Origin: Pseudomonas kairouanensis
GTDB taxonomy: Bacteria > Pseudomonadota > Gammaproteobacteria > Pseudomonadales > Pseudomonadaceae
Reading direction: 5' to 3'
Assembly: GCF_004682055.1 (NCBI RefSeq)
Contig: NZ_QUZU01000001.1
Coordinates: 434,001 to 498,000 of the forward strand
Length of the DNA stretch: 64,000 bases
The notes beneath the pieces were generated by a model, which was not told the origin of the DNA, made no database searches, and saw only the letters and a list, made by a program, of their open reading frames with translations. The position numbers and the translations under genes are program-made. Of this stretch, positions 20,753-29,335 are shown one piece after another; position 1 is the first letter of the stretch; every line of letters starts with the position of its first letter.

Positions 20753-21868
20753 ATGAAACGCCTCGATAAGTGTGAAAGGAATCGCCTGAAACGGTTGACA
20801 AGGCTTGAGCCGGTTAGGGCTTGGCGGCGGCAGATGCGCAAAGCTAAATCGAGCTTGCGTAGCGAGAGGGCTCGCGAGCGGGCGTCTGAGCGAAGCAATA
20901 GGACATTCAGCAATCGGAAGGTCGTGCTGCCTGCAGAAATCGGTCTCAATCGTTCGGATAATCGGGGGTTGCTGTTAGATGCTTTGAGTTTGCTCAGAGA
21001 ACACTTGAGTAATAAAAATGTGTCTATGGTTACTATAGATTTTTCCAAGGTTACCCAGCTATTGCCCTGCGGTACAATTCTGCTAATTGCAGAGTTGGAG
21101 CGATTCCTGGAAGATCCTAAGTATAACTCTAGGATATCTGCCATATACCCAGAGGATGAGGTTGTTGAGCAGCTTTTTCAGCATGTAGCTATATTGGAAA
21201 AGCTTGGTTGTCCGCCGAGAATAAAAACAATCGACAGTGAGAAGGTCGTTGTATGGCTTTATCAAAGTGGGACTGAGGGTAACTTAGATTCGGTAGTGGG
21301 TAATCTCCCTGCTCTGCTTACTAGTGGCCGAAATATGGAACTCCGTATCGCGGTGAATAGTGGGATGGCAGAGGCGGTTGCCAACTCTAGCGAGCATGCC
21401 TACATTTCTGCACGCCCAGATGGTATGGCGATTGACTCTCCGAAAAAATGGTGGATTTTCGCGAAGCAGGAAAACAAAGAAATCCACCTGATTATTTGTG
21501 ATCTGGGTGTGGGTATTCCTGGTTCGCTTCCTGAGACTCGAGGTGAAGAGTTAGAGAATTTTGTCAAGACCATGATTGGTAAAAAACGGGAAGATCACCA
21601 GCTCATAAAGTTTGCGATGAAGCTTGGTAGGTCGAGAACTAATTTGAATCATCGTGGTCAAGGTCTTAAAGATATTTTGAAGGTTGTAACAACCCAAAGG
21701 GTTGGGAATTTAGGGATTTACAGTAATAGTGGTGTCTATAGTCATGACGGTCCTACGGCGCGCACATACGGCCGTAGTGAGCCAGAAAGTATTATGGGTA
21801 CAGTAGTGCAATGGAGGGTCCCTGTGGCGGCCTTCAATCTCGCTGGTCAGGACGGGATAAATGAGTGA
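20753..21868 (+). CDS. GHKL-type ATPase with STAS-like middle domain (cargo operon gene 1)
   Basis: 371 residues. The first 55 or so are strongly basic (KRLDKCERNRLKRL). Residues about 70-150 resemble an STAS fold (VTIDFSKVTQLLPCGTILLI). The last third has GHKL ATPase boxes: N box EAVANSSEHAY, G1 DLGVGIPGS, G2 HRGQGLKDIL. No His phosphotransfer box and no membrane segment are present, so it is more like an anti-sigma kinase/ATP sensor than a sensor kinase. It overlaps the next gene by 8 bp. AT-richer than the phage core. Function unknown; a defence or host-modulation role is inferred from its place at the prophage end. Confidence 0.7.
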   Translation: MKRLDKCERNRLKRLTRLEPVRAWRRQMRKAKSSLRSERARERASERSNRTFSNRKVVLPAEIGLNRSDNRGLLLDALSLLREHLSNKNVSMVTIDFSKVTQLLPCGTILLIAELERFLEDPKYNSRISAIYPEDEVVEQLFQHVAILEKLGCPPRIKTIDSEKVVVWLYQSGTEGNLDSVVGNLPALLTSGRNMELRIAVNSGMAEAVANSSEHAYISARPDGMAIDSPKKWWIFAKQENKEIHLIICDLGVGIPGSLPETRGEELENFVKTMIGKKREDHQLIKFAMKLGRSRTNLNHRGQGLKDILKVVTTQRVGNLGIYSNSGVYSHDGPTARTYGRSEPESIMGTVVQWRVPVAAFNLAGQDGINE

Positions 21869-22181
21869 CATTATGATCAATGTGAGCCAAACTTTTACTA
21901 AAATGCCATGTGTCCGTAACAGAGACGATGGTGATTTTTCAGGTCAAGAGTTTCGAGAGGACGTGCTTTTGCCTGCCCTCAAGAGTGACTCGAAAGTCAT
22001 AGTCGATTTGAGAGGCGTTTTGGCGTTAGGTTCTTCGTTTTTAGATGAAGCTTTTGCAGGTTTAGTGCGAAATCACGGATTTACCGCCAGAGAACTGCAT
22101 AAGCGGCTGGAAATACGATTTGAGTTGCAAAGCTATATCGATGATATTTGGCGTCGGATTGATGGTGCACGGAGAGCATAG
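21861..22181 (+). CDS. STAS-like domain protein (DUF4325 type; cargo operon gene 2)
   Basis: 106 residues. The segment VIVDLRGVLALGSSFLDEAFAGLV has the DUF4325 pattern (beta strand, then SSFLDEAFAGL). Such small proteins often lie beside a GHKL ATPase, as here, in a layout like anti-anti-sigma/anti-sigma pairs. Starts 8 bp before the end of gene 1 and ends three bases before gene 3. Confidence 0.7.
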   Translation: MSDIMINVSQTFTKMPCVRNRDDGDFSGQEFREDVLLPALKSDSKVIVDLRGVLALGSSFLDEAFAGLVRNHGFTARELHKRLEIRFELQSYIDDIWRRIDGARRA

Positions 22182-22184
22182 AGA

Positions 22185-22685
22185 GTGGCTGAGCAAGCAG
22201 CGAGTGTTGTGGTGCAGTTTGAGTACTGGGAGTTGAGTTGGGAGCTGGCTAGGGTTTTGGTTCCTGCTCTGTTAGTTATGCTGGGGTGGTTTTATGTTTC
22301 GAGAGATAACAACCGTCGAGAAACACGAAAGGAGAATCGTCAGTTTTTAGATAGAACTATAATGCTGTTGGAAGAAATTGAGGGTGATTCAGTATCCTAT
22401 TTTCTTACGGCAAGCCAGGCGGAGGCTCAGAGGTTAAGCTCAAAGATCGGCCCGGCACTCATGCGGGTTGAGAAAGCGCTATCTCATCTCAACCTTCCTG
22501 GTGAGCATGGTTCTTCCATCAATGCTATTGCTGTTAGTGAAAAAGTCACCGGGCACAACGCGTGGCTAGCCGCTAAGAAAGTCGCACTTGCGCCCGACTG
22601 TGCAACGATTTATCAAGTTAATGTTGCTTTTGCAGAGCTGATAGCAGCCCTAGAAGCGGCATATGCTAAAACTTTTCAAAAGTAG
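22185..22685 (+). CDS. Single-pass membrane protein of unknown function (cargo operon gene 3)
   Basis: 166 residues from GTG. One hydrophobic segment near residues 23-40 (ARVLVPALLVMLGWFYV) is followed by a charged helical cytosolic part. No known family recognised. Tightly coupled to the two upstream genes and closed by a terminator. In a sensor-effector reading it would be the membrane effector, but that is inference only. Confidence 0.65.
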   Translation: MAEQAASVVVQFEYWELSWELARVLVPALLVMLGWFYVSRDNNRRETRKENRQFLDRTIMLLEEIEGDSVSYFLTASQAEAQRLSSKIGPALMRVEKALSHLNLPGEHGSSINAIAVSEKVTGHNAWLAAKKVALAPDCATIYQVNVAFAELIAALEAAYAKTFQK

Positions 22686-22707
22686 AGCCCGCGTTGCGGG
22701 CTTTTTT
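22685..22707 (+). terminator. Terminator of the left cargo operon
   Basis: Stem AGCCCGC-GTT-GCGGGCT followed by six T, overlapping the end of the converging integrase gene. Confidence 0.85.
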
Positions 22708-23959
22708 ATGGCCTACGGTTCTTGGCGTGCGCGATCCCAGCCCATATGAGGCGTAGTTCATCCTCTGACTCATCATCCATCCACTTCGCATAAACGTCGA
22801 CCAGCATGGTGAAGTCCTTGTGACCCATTTGCTTTGCAATGAATGCGAGATTACCACGAGCAGTCAGACACCAGCAGGCATAGGTGTGCCGAGTTTGGTA
22901 CGGTCGCCGAGGGCGTATTCCAGAGCGTTTTTGAATGGCTGCCCACTTTGTGTTCCACGCTGTGGGGACGTACCAAGTATTGATGATTTTTTTGCGTGCT
23001 TGGGTGGAGGGAGAAAGCAGTGGAGTAACTTTATCCTTTCGGCTCTCATGCCTGTTTTGGAAAATCTCAATAGATTGCTTAGGGTGGTCAACAACTAGCA
23101 ACATCAGAACCCGGCAGGCCTCGATGGCCGGCGGCATTAATAAAACAGTTCGCGGCTTTCCCGTTTTAGGAACCTTGAACGTGCCGTTTGCGGTTATGGC
23201 GCGTGTGATGTTGATCTGCCCCGCGTCCAGGTCGATGTCTTCAACGGCAAGTGCGCATAGTTCACCCGGTCGAAGCCCGGTATAAACCGCCAATGTGATC
23301 GCTGCAGAGTCCTGGGGGTGAAGGCATCCTTTATCTACCAGCAGCTGGAATTCGTCACGAGTAAGCGGATCTGGCTCTTGACCCTGCATGGCAAAACGAT
23401 TGCAAGCTTCTGATAAACCCTTACGACAGTACCCATTTGCTTCACACCAGTTCAAGAACCCGGCAAATGTCGCCAGGTAATGGTTAACGGTTGAAGGAGC
23501 TCTATCGGCGATCAGCATTGTTCGCAACAACTGGATATCTTCAGGTAGCAACACGCCAGCAAGGCGATCTATGCCGACCAACTCGGTGCATATGTCCAAG
23601 GCATAACCGTACTTTTCCTCGGTCATTGGCGTGATGTCGACAGCCTTCAGCGGCTTGTATCGCTCCAGCAATGCCCCGAGTTTTTCGTCTTTCACACTGC
23701 TGTAGCTGGTTGACTGCTTCGAGTCCGGAAAGTGTCTGCCATAGTCAAAACGCCCAGTTTTGATCTCGTGAAGTATCGCCGCCCTTAAAAGGGCGGCGTG
23801 TTTGATATTGGCTTTAGTGATCGGAAGACCAAGGGATTCGCGGTAGCGTATACGCCGCCACATGAATACCAGGCGCAGATATCCGCCGTGTATCTCAATG
23901 CCCTTGTGCTTTGCCAGCTCGATTTCTAGGCCGCTTCCTGAGGTGCGCTCTCGGCCCAC
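22706..23959 (-). CDS. int: Tyrosine-family phage integrase
   Basis: 417 residues from GTG. An N-terminal arm-binding and SAM-like domain is followed by catalytic boxes YTGLRPGELCAL (Arg), PYQTRHTYA (Arg-His, with Tyr in place of the first His, a common variant) and MGHKDFTMLVDVYAKW (His and nucleophile Tyr). Catalyses recombination at the mutS site. Last gene of the leftward early operon, overlapping xis by 34 bp. Confidence 0.93.
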   Translation of the reverse strand: MGRERTSGSGLEIELAKHKGIEIHGGYLRLVFMWRRIRYRESLGLPITKANIKHAALLRAAILHEIKTGRFDYGRHFPDSKQSTSYSSVKDEKLGALLERYKPLKAVDITPMTEEKYGYALDICTELVGIDRLAGVLLPEDIQLLRTMLIADRAPSTVNHYLATFAGFLNWCEANGYCRKGLSEACNRFAMQGQEPDPLTRDEFQLLVDKGCLHPQDSAAITLAVYTGLRPGELCALAVEDIDLDAGQINITRAITANGTFKVPKTGKPRTVLLMPPAIEACRVLMLLVVDHPKQSIEIFQNRHESRKDKVTPLLSPSTQARKKIINTWYVPTAWNTKWAAIQKRSGIRPRRPYQTRHTYACWCLTARGNLAFIAKQMGHKDFTMLVDVYAKWMDDESEDELRLIWAGIAHAKNRRP

Positions 23960-24123
23960 TTGTCATACTCCGTCATGTTGATTGCAATGCGGCCGTCCGG
24001 CGTCTTGCGCCAGACACGACCTTGGGCCCAGGTGCCGTTCTTCACTTTGTGGCGGATAGCGTCTTCGCTGTAGCCGGTGAGTTCGGAAGCGCGGCTGATC
24101 ATTACCCAGCGGGGAAAACTCAT
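23926..24123 (-). CDS. xis: Excisionase-like small winged-helix protein
   Basis: 65 residues. WVMISRASELTGYSEDAIRHK is a MerR/Xis-type helix and the wing follows (WAQGRVWRKTPDGRIAIN). Directs Int toward excision. Overlaps int downstream and the methyltransferase upstream (ATGA). Confidence 0.8.
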   Translation of the reverse strand: MSFPRWVMISRASELTGYSEDAIRHKVKNGTWAQGRVWRKTPDGRIAINMTEYDKWAESAPQEAA

Positions 24124-25865
24124 GCGGCTTCTCCCATCAGTTCACTTTCGTCCACGTCTTTGTTGGCACTGATCAGCGCCATCATCGGCCACGGTGAAAC
24201 TGAGTTACCTACCATCAGCACCTGGGTCTTGTTGCTGAACTTCCGTCCGTCGTGCCCACGGTCGATCACGTAGTTGTCGGGGAAGCCCTGCGCACGGTAA
24301 AGCTCACGCGGGGTGAGCATGCGCATGCCGATATCGACGATCACATACGGCATGCCCTTGATTGTCACTGTTACAAGAGCAAGGCGGTCCCGCGTGGTGA
24401 TGGTTGCGGCTGGGTCGCGCAGGTCGTAGGTGTTGTCGCTGCCGTAGTAACCCATCAGGAAGGCGGCGACGCGCATGGCCCCGGCCTCGACTTCTGGTGC
24501 GAGCTTGTACTCGACCAGGGCGTGATGTTCGGCGCCGGCCGTGATTGTGGGCACCAGCTCGTCCATACCCTTGCCTACGCAGTTCCTGCGAAGAGTCGAA
24601 AGGTGGGCGGTGACGATCTGTTGCTGGCTGCCTGTGGTGGTGATGGCAGTCAGGGGCTTTACGGGATGATGTCCGGGCGTCTCGTTGTACCCGCCGTTGT
24701 GTTGTGCAACATAGGCAACGGCCAGTGCGAAGTGACCCCCCTTAACACCACTGCAGATGGTACGTAGAGGATCATCACCCGGCATGTTGCGCTGAATGCT
24801 GCCATTGGCATGTTCGGTAATGAATGGCGCGAGTTGCGGCGTGACAAGGGCAAACCCGTGGGCGCCGGTGATTGTTTTTGCAGGGTCGTCCACAGATTGG
24901 CAGCGCGCTAGGTCGTTGCCTGTGTGGTTCACGCTGACGATGAACGGGGTCTTGTGCTCGATGACGTAGCGCTTAGCGCCTTTGCGCAGGCGCTCCATCG
25001 TGTTGGTCACCAGTGGACGCTTGACGCCAGCAGCACGGCCTTCTTCCTTGGTAAGGAAAATGCTCGGGCATGGGATCGACCAGTCGATGCAACTGGCGGC
25101 GGTGCGGTACCCAGACTGCCCCTTGACCGGGTTCTTGAAGTGCGTTGGTTCCGGCCAGCGCAGTGGCTGTCCGTCACGACGTGCGATCAGGAACAAGCGC
25201 TCGCGGGTGGTAGCGGCGCCGAAGTCGCAAGCCTTGAGTTTGCCGTACATCAGGTCGTAACCCATGGAGCGCAGGATGCTTTCGAAACGACGCCAGGTCT
25301 GTCCCTTACGCTTTGGATCGGGCACCAGGTACTGATCCTGCACCGGCACTCGCTCGCCGGCAGCGGCAACGGTCAGATCCCGGCGGATCACTCGGCCAGT
25401 CTTGGAGCAGCGCTTTGCGATCAGTGGACCCCATTGGAGGATCTGCACGACGTTTTCCATGGTGATCATGCGTGGGCTGGCTTGGCCTCCCCATTTGAGG
25501 ATGACCCACGATTGGGAGCGGCTGGTGGTGCTACGCGCCTGTCCGCCGGCAGCAAGGCTGTGGTGGGTGCATTCAGGGCTGGCGTGCAGGTGCGCAACTG
25601 GGCGGTCACGTGTCGCCAAGCGTGGGCACACGTCATAGACGTCTGTGATGTAGTGCTCGGCGCTGGGATGGTTGCGCTTGTGCATGCTGATGGCGTCGGG
25701 GTTGTGATTGATGGCGATGTCCACCGGCATACCGGTGCCCATCTCTTGGCCCATGGTCGCACCGCCTCCGCCGGCGAAGAGGTCAACGCGGATCTCGCCG
25801 GCGAAGTCGAGGCCGAACTGTGTTTTGACGGCGGATGAGATTGGGCGTGGATTGAAGGCTGTCAT
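24120..25865 (-). CDS. Phage DNA cytosine-5 methyltransferase
   Basis: 581 residues. Motif I DLFAGGGGATMG, motif IV with catalytic Cys LHASPECTHHS (SPEC instead of the usual PPC), motif VI ITMENVV, motif VIII TTRERLFLIA and motif X GNSVSP. No restriction endonuclease gene is adjacent, so it is a solitary phage enzyme that probably protects phage DNA from host restriction. Long variable region, so target sequence cannot be read. In the leftward operon. Confidence 0.9.
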   Translation of the reverse strand: MTAFNPRPISSAVKTQFGLDFAGEIRVDLFAGGGGATMGQEMGTGMPVDIAINHNPDAISMHKRNHPSAEHYITDVYDVCPRLATRDRPVAHLHASPECTHHSLAAGGQARSTTSRSQSWVILKWGGQASPRMITMENVVQILQWGPLIAKRCSKTGRVIRRDLTVAAAGERVPVQDQYLVPDPKRKGQTWRRFESILRSMGYDLMYGKLKACDFGAATTRERLFLIARRDGQPLRWPEPTHFKNPVKGQSGYRTAASCIDWSIPCPSIFLTKEEGRAAGVKRPLVTNTMERLRKGAKRYVIEHKTPFIVSVNHTGNDLARCQSVDDPAKTITGAHGFALVTPQLAPFITEHANGSIQRNMPGDDPLRTICSGVKGGHFALAVAYVAQHNGGYNETPGHHPVKPLTAITTTGSQQQIVTAHLSTLRRNCVGKGMDELVPTITAGAEHHALVEYKLAPEVEAGAMRVAAFLMGYYGSDNTYDLRDPAATITTRDRLALVTVTIKGMPYVIVDIGMRMLTPRELYRAQGFPDNYVIDRGHDGRKFSNKTQVLMVGNSVSPWPMMALISANKDVDESELMGEAA

Positions 25866-26146
25866 GCGCCACCCCCATCCAGAATCGGCCCTGCAACCGC
25901 TGATTGAGAGCGCATATACCCCACGGCAGGCTGCGCGGGCGCGCGTTTCTGAGCGTTCAGCGTTGCATCAGCGAGCGCTGCCCCGCGCAGCTTTTCGTGG
26001 GGTACAAGTGCCTCGGCAGTGGCGCTGAGAGAAGCAGTAATGCCTGCTGCTGCGCAGCAGAGACTGTTTGTTTCTAGCGTATCGACGCCACCTGCAGCGC
26101 GGAGCAAAGCGGGCAGGGCGCTGGTGTTGTCCTGGTGGTTCTTCAT
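25862..26146 (-). CDS. Hypothetical early phage protein
   Basis: 94 residues starting MKNHQDNTSALPAL, Ala-rich, no known domain. Supported as a gene by 4-bp start/stop overlaps with both neighbours (methyltransferase and HD hydrolase). Confidence 0.6.
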   Translation of the reverse strand: MKNHQDNTSALPALLRAAGGVDTLETNSLCCAAAGITASLSATAEALVPHEKLRGAALADATLNAQKRAPAQPAVGYMRSQSAVAGPILDGGGA

Positions 26147-26685
26147 GCCGCTTTCCTCCGGTGTTCGATAGCGAGTTGGTCCATCAGGCGCTGGTGGTAG
26201 GTGAGTCGAGCTTCGGCGGCAGGCCATGGGCGGATGTTTTCAACCATGGGTTCGATACCGACCAAGCAATTCCAGATAGCCGGATTGGTTGGCATGAGGT
26301 CGCGGCGTTCGGTCGCCAGCGCAACCAGGTCGGCCTGGTGCACGCAATCGGGTAGTACGAGGGCCAGGTCAAACCGCTCGCACACCCGCTGCCAGAGCAC
26401 ATCCTCGAAACCCTGATACGTGGGCATCCACTGCTTGAGCGGCCGCGTCATATCGCCCAGGTACGCCTCGGTGGCATCGTGTAGCAATGCCGCGAGCTTG
26501 TGTTCGTCTGGCACAAGCTCGGCGACGATGCAGCTGTGTTGCGCAACGCTATAGAACTCGCGGGTATGGCCATTGAAGCGGCACAGTTGGGCCAACGAGT
26601 GCGAGATGTCCCGTGGGTCGATCATGTCGGCGTCTGGCTCGAACAGGTCGAAGCGCTTGCCGGTGGAGGTGAGGATCCAGTTCAT
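26143..26685 (-). CDS. HD-domain phosphohydrolase (YfbR-like)
   Basis: 180 residues. The metal ligands are in SVAQHS, LLHDATEAYLGDMTRPLK (the HD pair) and a later Asp (HQADLVAL). YfbR-like enzymes dephosphorylate deoxynucleoside monophosphates; in a phage it may adjust nucleotide pools. ATGA overlaps on both sides. Confidence 0.85.
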   Translation of the reverse strand: MNWILTSTGKRFDLFEPDADMIDPRDISHSLAQLCRFNGHTREFYSVAQHSCIVAELVPDEHKLAALLHDATEAYLGDMTRPLKQWMPTYQGFEDVLWQRVCERFDLALVLPDCVHQADLVALATERRDLMPTNPAIWNCLVGIEPMVENIRPWPAAEARLTYHQRLMDQLAIEHRRKAA

Positions 26686-26903
26686 GCGGCTTCCCTCACG
26701 AGATCGGCCAGCAGCAGGGCCTTGTCAGTTGCCTTGTGCAGTTGGCGTAGTGCGTCGTGGCCGATCAGCGCTTTCAACTGGCGGTCGAGTTCTTTGTTGT
26801 ACCGGGTCAGTGCGCGTAATTCCTGGGTCGCCTTGGTGTGCTGCTGTTGCAGAGTGCCGGCGGCTTGGGGTGTCAGGCGCAGCATGGGGATGGCGCGATT
26901 CAT
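26682..26903 (-). CDS. Small coiled-coil early phage protein
   Basis: 73 residues, mostly helical (TKATQELRALTRYNKELDRQ), no recognised family. Coupled to both neighbours by 4-bp overlaps. Confidence 0.6.
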   Translation of the reverse strand: MNRAIPMLRLTPQAAGTLQQQHTKATQELRALTRYNKELDRQLKALIGHDALRQLHKATDKALLLADLVREAA

Positions 26904-27316
26904 GCTGCTTTCTCCTGTGCGATTGCTTCCAGAAGTGCCGCCATGCTGATGGCTTTGTCACGTAGAGCCAGGGCTTGAGTGGCTTGGCTTTTGGAGTTGA
27001 CCGCACGGAATGTATCTGCGGCCAGCTTGAGTTTCTCGGCAATTGCCAAAAGGAGGAGGCGATCAGTCTCGCCGAGTTTCGCCGCTGCCAAGGCTCGGGT
27101 GTAATGCTGGTAAAGAGACTTGTGGCTCTCCCTGGCATGTTCGAGCGAGAGGTTCAGATTACGGATCGCCTCCGAATGGTCCGACTGTTGAATGCACTTT
27201 CCTTCCTCGATGCCCTCTGCCCGGCCATCGGTAAGGCCGCCCTTGTAGCCGACCCAGTAGAGGATCGCGAGGCCGGTAAAAATGCCGATCAGTGCGCAGA
27301 TTTGAATTGCAGTCAT
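26900..27316 (-). CDS. Single-pass membrane early phage protein
   Basis: 138 residues. One N-terminal membrane segment (ICALIGIFTGLAILYWVGY), then a charged helical domain. The ATG at 27316 puts the segment at the extreme N-terminus; a longer frame adds 38 basic residues. Function unknown. Confidence 0.65.
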   Translation of the reverse strand: MTAIQICALIGIFTGLAILYWVGYKGGLTDGRAEGIEEGKCIQQSDHSEAIRNLNLSLEHARESHKSLYQHYTRALAAAKLGETDRLLLLAIAEKLKLAADTFRAVNSKSQATQALALRDKAISMAALLEAIAQEKAA

Positions 27317-27365
27317 GTGGTGTGCTCCTGGTTGTTTTGTTGGCTGGTGGTGGCAGCCGTCTGGG

Positions 27366-27692
27366 TTACTGGACTTGCTCGGTCGAATCGTTTTGTGGCC
27401 GTGGCATTTCTTCGTCGGCCTTGTAGGCACGGGCGTCGATCAGTGCAGCGACGTGTTTGATGTGTGCGTACCGCAATGCCTTGACGCTGTGGTCTAGGGT
27501 GATCACCGGCAGTTGAATGCGACCGCTGTTAACCGCCTCGGTGAAGGTCTTTTCATTGAGGTTCTTGAAGTAATGCACGCGCAGCTTTTCCAGGGGGATC
27601 AGCACATCGCCAAAGAGCTGGTGCAGCATCTCGACGGTGGATGCGTCCGGGGGCAACTGCAGGCGGAGTGGGGTTTGGCCGGTGTCTTTCAT
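27366..27692 (-). CDS. PrtN-like pyocin/prophage activator family protein
   Basis: 108 residues. The block MLHQLFGDVLIPLEKLRVHYF, given here up to HYF, and ALRYAHIKHVAALID fit the PrtN family, whose founder activates pyocin genes and is held off by PrtR. In this prophage it sits in the early leftward operon rather than next to PrtR. A PrtR-like gene lies just beyond the right end (63146). Confidence 0.7.
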   Translation of the reverse strand: MKDTGQTPLRLQLPPDASTVEMLHQLFGDVLIPLEKLRVHYFKNLNEKTFTEAVNSGRIQLPVITLDHSVKALRYAHIKHVAALIDARAYKADEEMPRPQNDSTEQVQ

Positions 27693-28060
27693 GCGGACAC
27701 CTTGTCCCAGCTCGGTTTACGTAAGTTTCTGAGGACTTCTTCCGCCGTTTTGCCAAACCCAATCAAGTGCGAACCGGGGCCCAGTTTGATAAGCGTGGAG
27801 AGAGGTGCTCTCCAATCGTCACCCGTGGGCGATAGTTCAAGAGTCACGCTGTGTTCCTCCGCTCGCATGTCCTCGGCAAGGAACTCCACGATTGCCTGGA
27901 GTTTGAGCACCTCGTGTTGGATCGGGCACAGTGGGGCTGTTTCCAATTGGGCAGCAGCTGCAATTCCATTGATTGCTTTAGCGATGTCATCCGGGGTTCG
28001 CCGATTGGCGGGGATGCGCAGCAGTTCGAGGATCTGTTGATCAATCAGTGCGTTGTTCAT
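27689..28060 (-). CDS. Hypothetical early phage protein
   Basis: 123 residues starting MNNALIDQQILELLRIP. C-terminal segment LIGFGKTAEEVLRNLRKPSW. No function recognised. Overlaps the PrtN-like gene by 4 bp. Confidence 0.6.
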   Translation of the reverse strand: MNNALIDQQILELLRIPANRRTPDDIAKAINGIAAAAQLETAPLCPIQHEVLKLQAIVEFLAEDMRAEEHSVTLELSPTGDDWRAPLSTLIKLGPGSHLIGFGKTAEEVLRNLRKPSWDKVSA

Positions 28061-28214
28061 GGTTTTTCCTCCTCTGTGGGTGGTTCCAGGCATTCAGGCA
28101 ATGGCGTTTGGTCAGCTCCCGCAGATGCTCCGGCACTTCGAGGAGCGCGGCGTTGCGCTCCTCGCGTGTGCGCATGGCGACGATCTGGCGGGCGTACTCC
28201 CTAGGCCACGTCAC
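28041..28214 (-). CDS. Small basic phage protein
   Basis: 57 residues from a GTG at 28214 (TWPREYARQIVAMRTREER, later VPEHLRELTKRH). It overlaps the genes on both sides in other frames (14 bp and 20 bp), and the EYARQIVA..VPEHLREL pattern looks like a recurrent small protein of Pseudomonas phages. Function unknown. Confidence 0.6.
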   Translation of the reverse strand: MTWPREYARQIVAMRTREERNAALLEVPEHLRELTKRHCLNAWNHPQRRKNHEQRTD

Positions 28215-28485
28215 GGTTGTCTACCGGTATGGCTGGCAGTTCGAGCCCCAACTGTTCGGCGAGCCAGCGGATGCCAGCTTGTCGGACCTTGGTCGACTGG
28301 CTGTACTGCATGCCTGCGGTCTCGTGATACCAGTTGCTGTCCTTGACTCGTAGGTACTCGCGATCACGTACCGGGAAGGCAGGTAGGTTGCGGTCGTTGA
28401 GCAGGCCCTTTTGACGCATGAGCGCGATCAGCTTTGGGCGTGTGAGGCCAAAGTACTTGGCGGCTTTTTCCAGGCTACGTTCCAT
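28201..28485 (-). CDS. KilAC/Ant-C-like DNA-binding protein
   Basis: 94 residues. AAKYFGLTRPKLIALMRQKG is like the first helices of the phage antirepressor KilAC domain, and the end (VRQAGIRWLAEQLG) fits its last helix. There is no N-terminal Bro/Ant domain, so it is a stand-alone version. Confidence 0.65.
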   Translation of the reverse strand: MERSLEKAAKYFGLTRPKLIALMRQKGLLNDRNLPAFPVRDREYLRVKDSNWYHETAGMQYSQSTKVRQAGIRWLAEQLGLELPAIPVDNRDVA

Positions 28486-28494
28486 CTCGGCCTC

Positions 28495-29076
28495 CTAGGC
28501 TGCGTGCGCGGCGGGTGTCGCCACGGCAGCCAGGTGGGTGATGGACTCGGCGACCATGGAGTAGATCTCCACGTCACTGCCGTACACCGTGAAGCACTTG
28601 GTGCGCGGCTTGCTGACGCCGATGCTCATGATGGTGGTGATGCCAGCGCGGGTTTTGCTGCGATGGATTGCCAGGTTGATCGGTTGCTCGAAGCCCATAT
28701 CAAGACTCAGGGCGCCGCCGGTTTGAACCAGGTCGAATACCTGCTGCTTGTGTTCGGTCTCGAACACACCGTAGCGGCGGTCTGCGTGCGGCAGAGAGGA
28801 TGGATCGGCAGGGGTGGTTGGCCCATTGACGATATCTTCAATGAAGTCCGCAAGCTTGAGATGCATCTTCTTGCTGTTGGTCAAGGTCAGCGTGTGGCGT
28901 TCGCTGCCCAGTTCAACGGTGAAGTGCGTGTCGATTTTGCGGCGCTCGACGTTCAGGCGGAAGGCCAGAGCCTCGCGCTGCGTGTCGGCGCGCAGATGGT
29001 GGTTAAAGGTTTCGGTCAGGCTGACCTGGGCCTTGAGCAGCGCCAGGGTGCGGTTGTCGAGTTTGTACTTGCTCAT
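28495..29076 (-). CDS. Hypothetical early phage protein
   Basis: 193 residues. No recognised domain; mixed alpha/beta, Thr/His-rich in the middle. Its start overlaps the upstream small gene (ATGA). Confidence 0.6.
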   Translation of the reverse strand: MSKYKLDNRTLALLKAQVSLTETFNHHLRADTQREALAFRLNVERRKIDTHFTVELGSERHTLTLTNSKKMHLKLADFIEDIVNGPTTPADPSSLPHADRRYGVFETEHKQQVFDLVQTGGALSLDMGFEQPINLAIHRSKTRAGITTIMSIGVSKPRTKCFTVYGSDVEIYSMVAESITHLAAVATPAAHAA

Positions 29077-29249
29077 GCCGCTTGCCCTCCGCCGTTTGGG
29101 TCGAATGGGGCAGGCGCGGTGCGCTGTTTCAGCTTGGGTTTGGACGCGATGAAAGCGCAGCCGCAGTCTTGTGCCAGGCGGCGAATTTCGAAGATGCGGG
29201 AGGGGTTAGCAGCGGCCGGGTGGACGTGCAGGGTGGCTGTGGTGTGCAT
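29073..29249 (-). CDS. Short first gene of the leftward early operon
   Basis: 58 residues starting MHTTATLHVHPAAANPSRIF. Unknown function. First gene after the operator cluster at 29287-29317. Confidence 0.55.
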   Translation of the reverse strand: MHTTATLHVHPAAANPSRIFEIRRLAQDCGCAFIASKPKLKQRTAPAPFDPNGGGQAA

Positions 29250-29286
29250 GGTGTTGCCTCGCTCTGTGGTGGAAGAGTGAGGCAAA

Positions 29287-29317
29287 TATCACGCAGTGTG
29301 TTTCTCGTGTCAACACG
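29287..29317. promoter_or_regulatory. Left operator cluster of the phage repressor
   Basis: Contains TATCACG and the 12-bp palindrome CGTGT-CA-ACACG. The same TCACG/CGTGA half-sites recur at 30053-30111. It lies in front of the leftward early operon, so it is probably the OL-like control site. Confidence 0.6.
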
Positions 29318-29335
29318 TTATGTGATTATTTTGTA

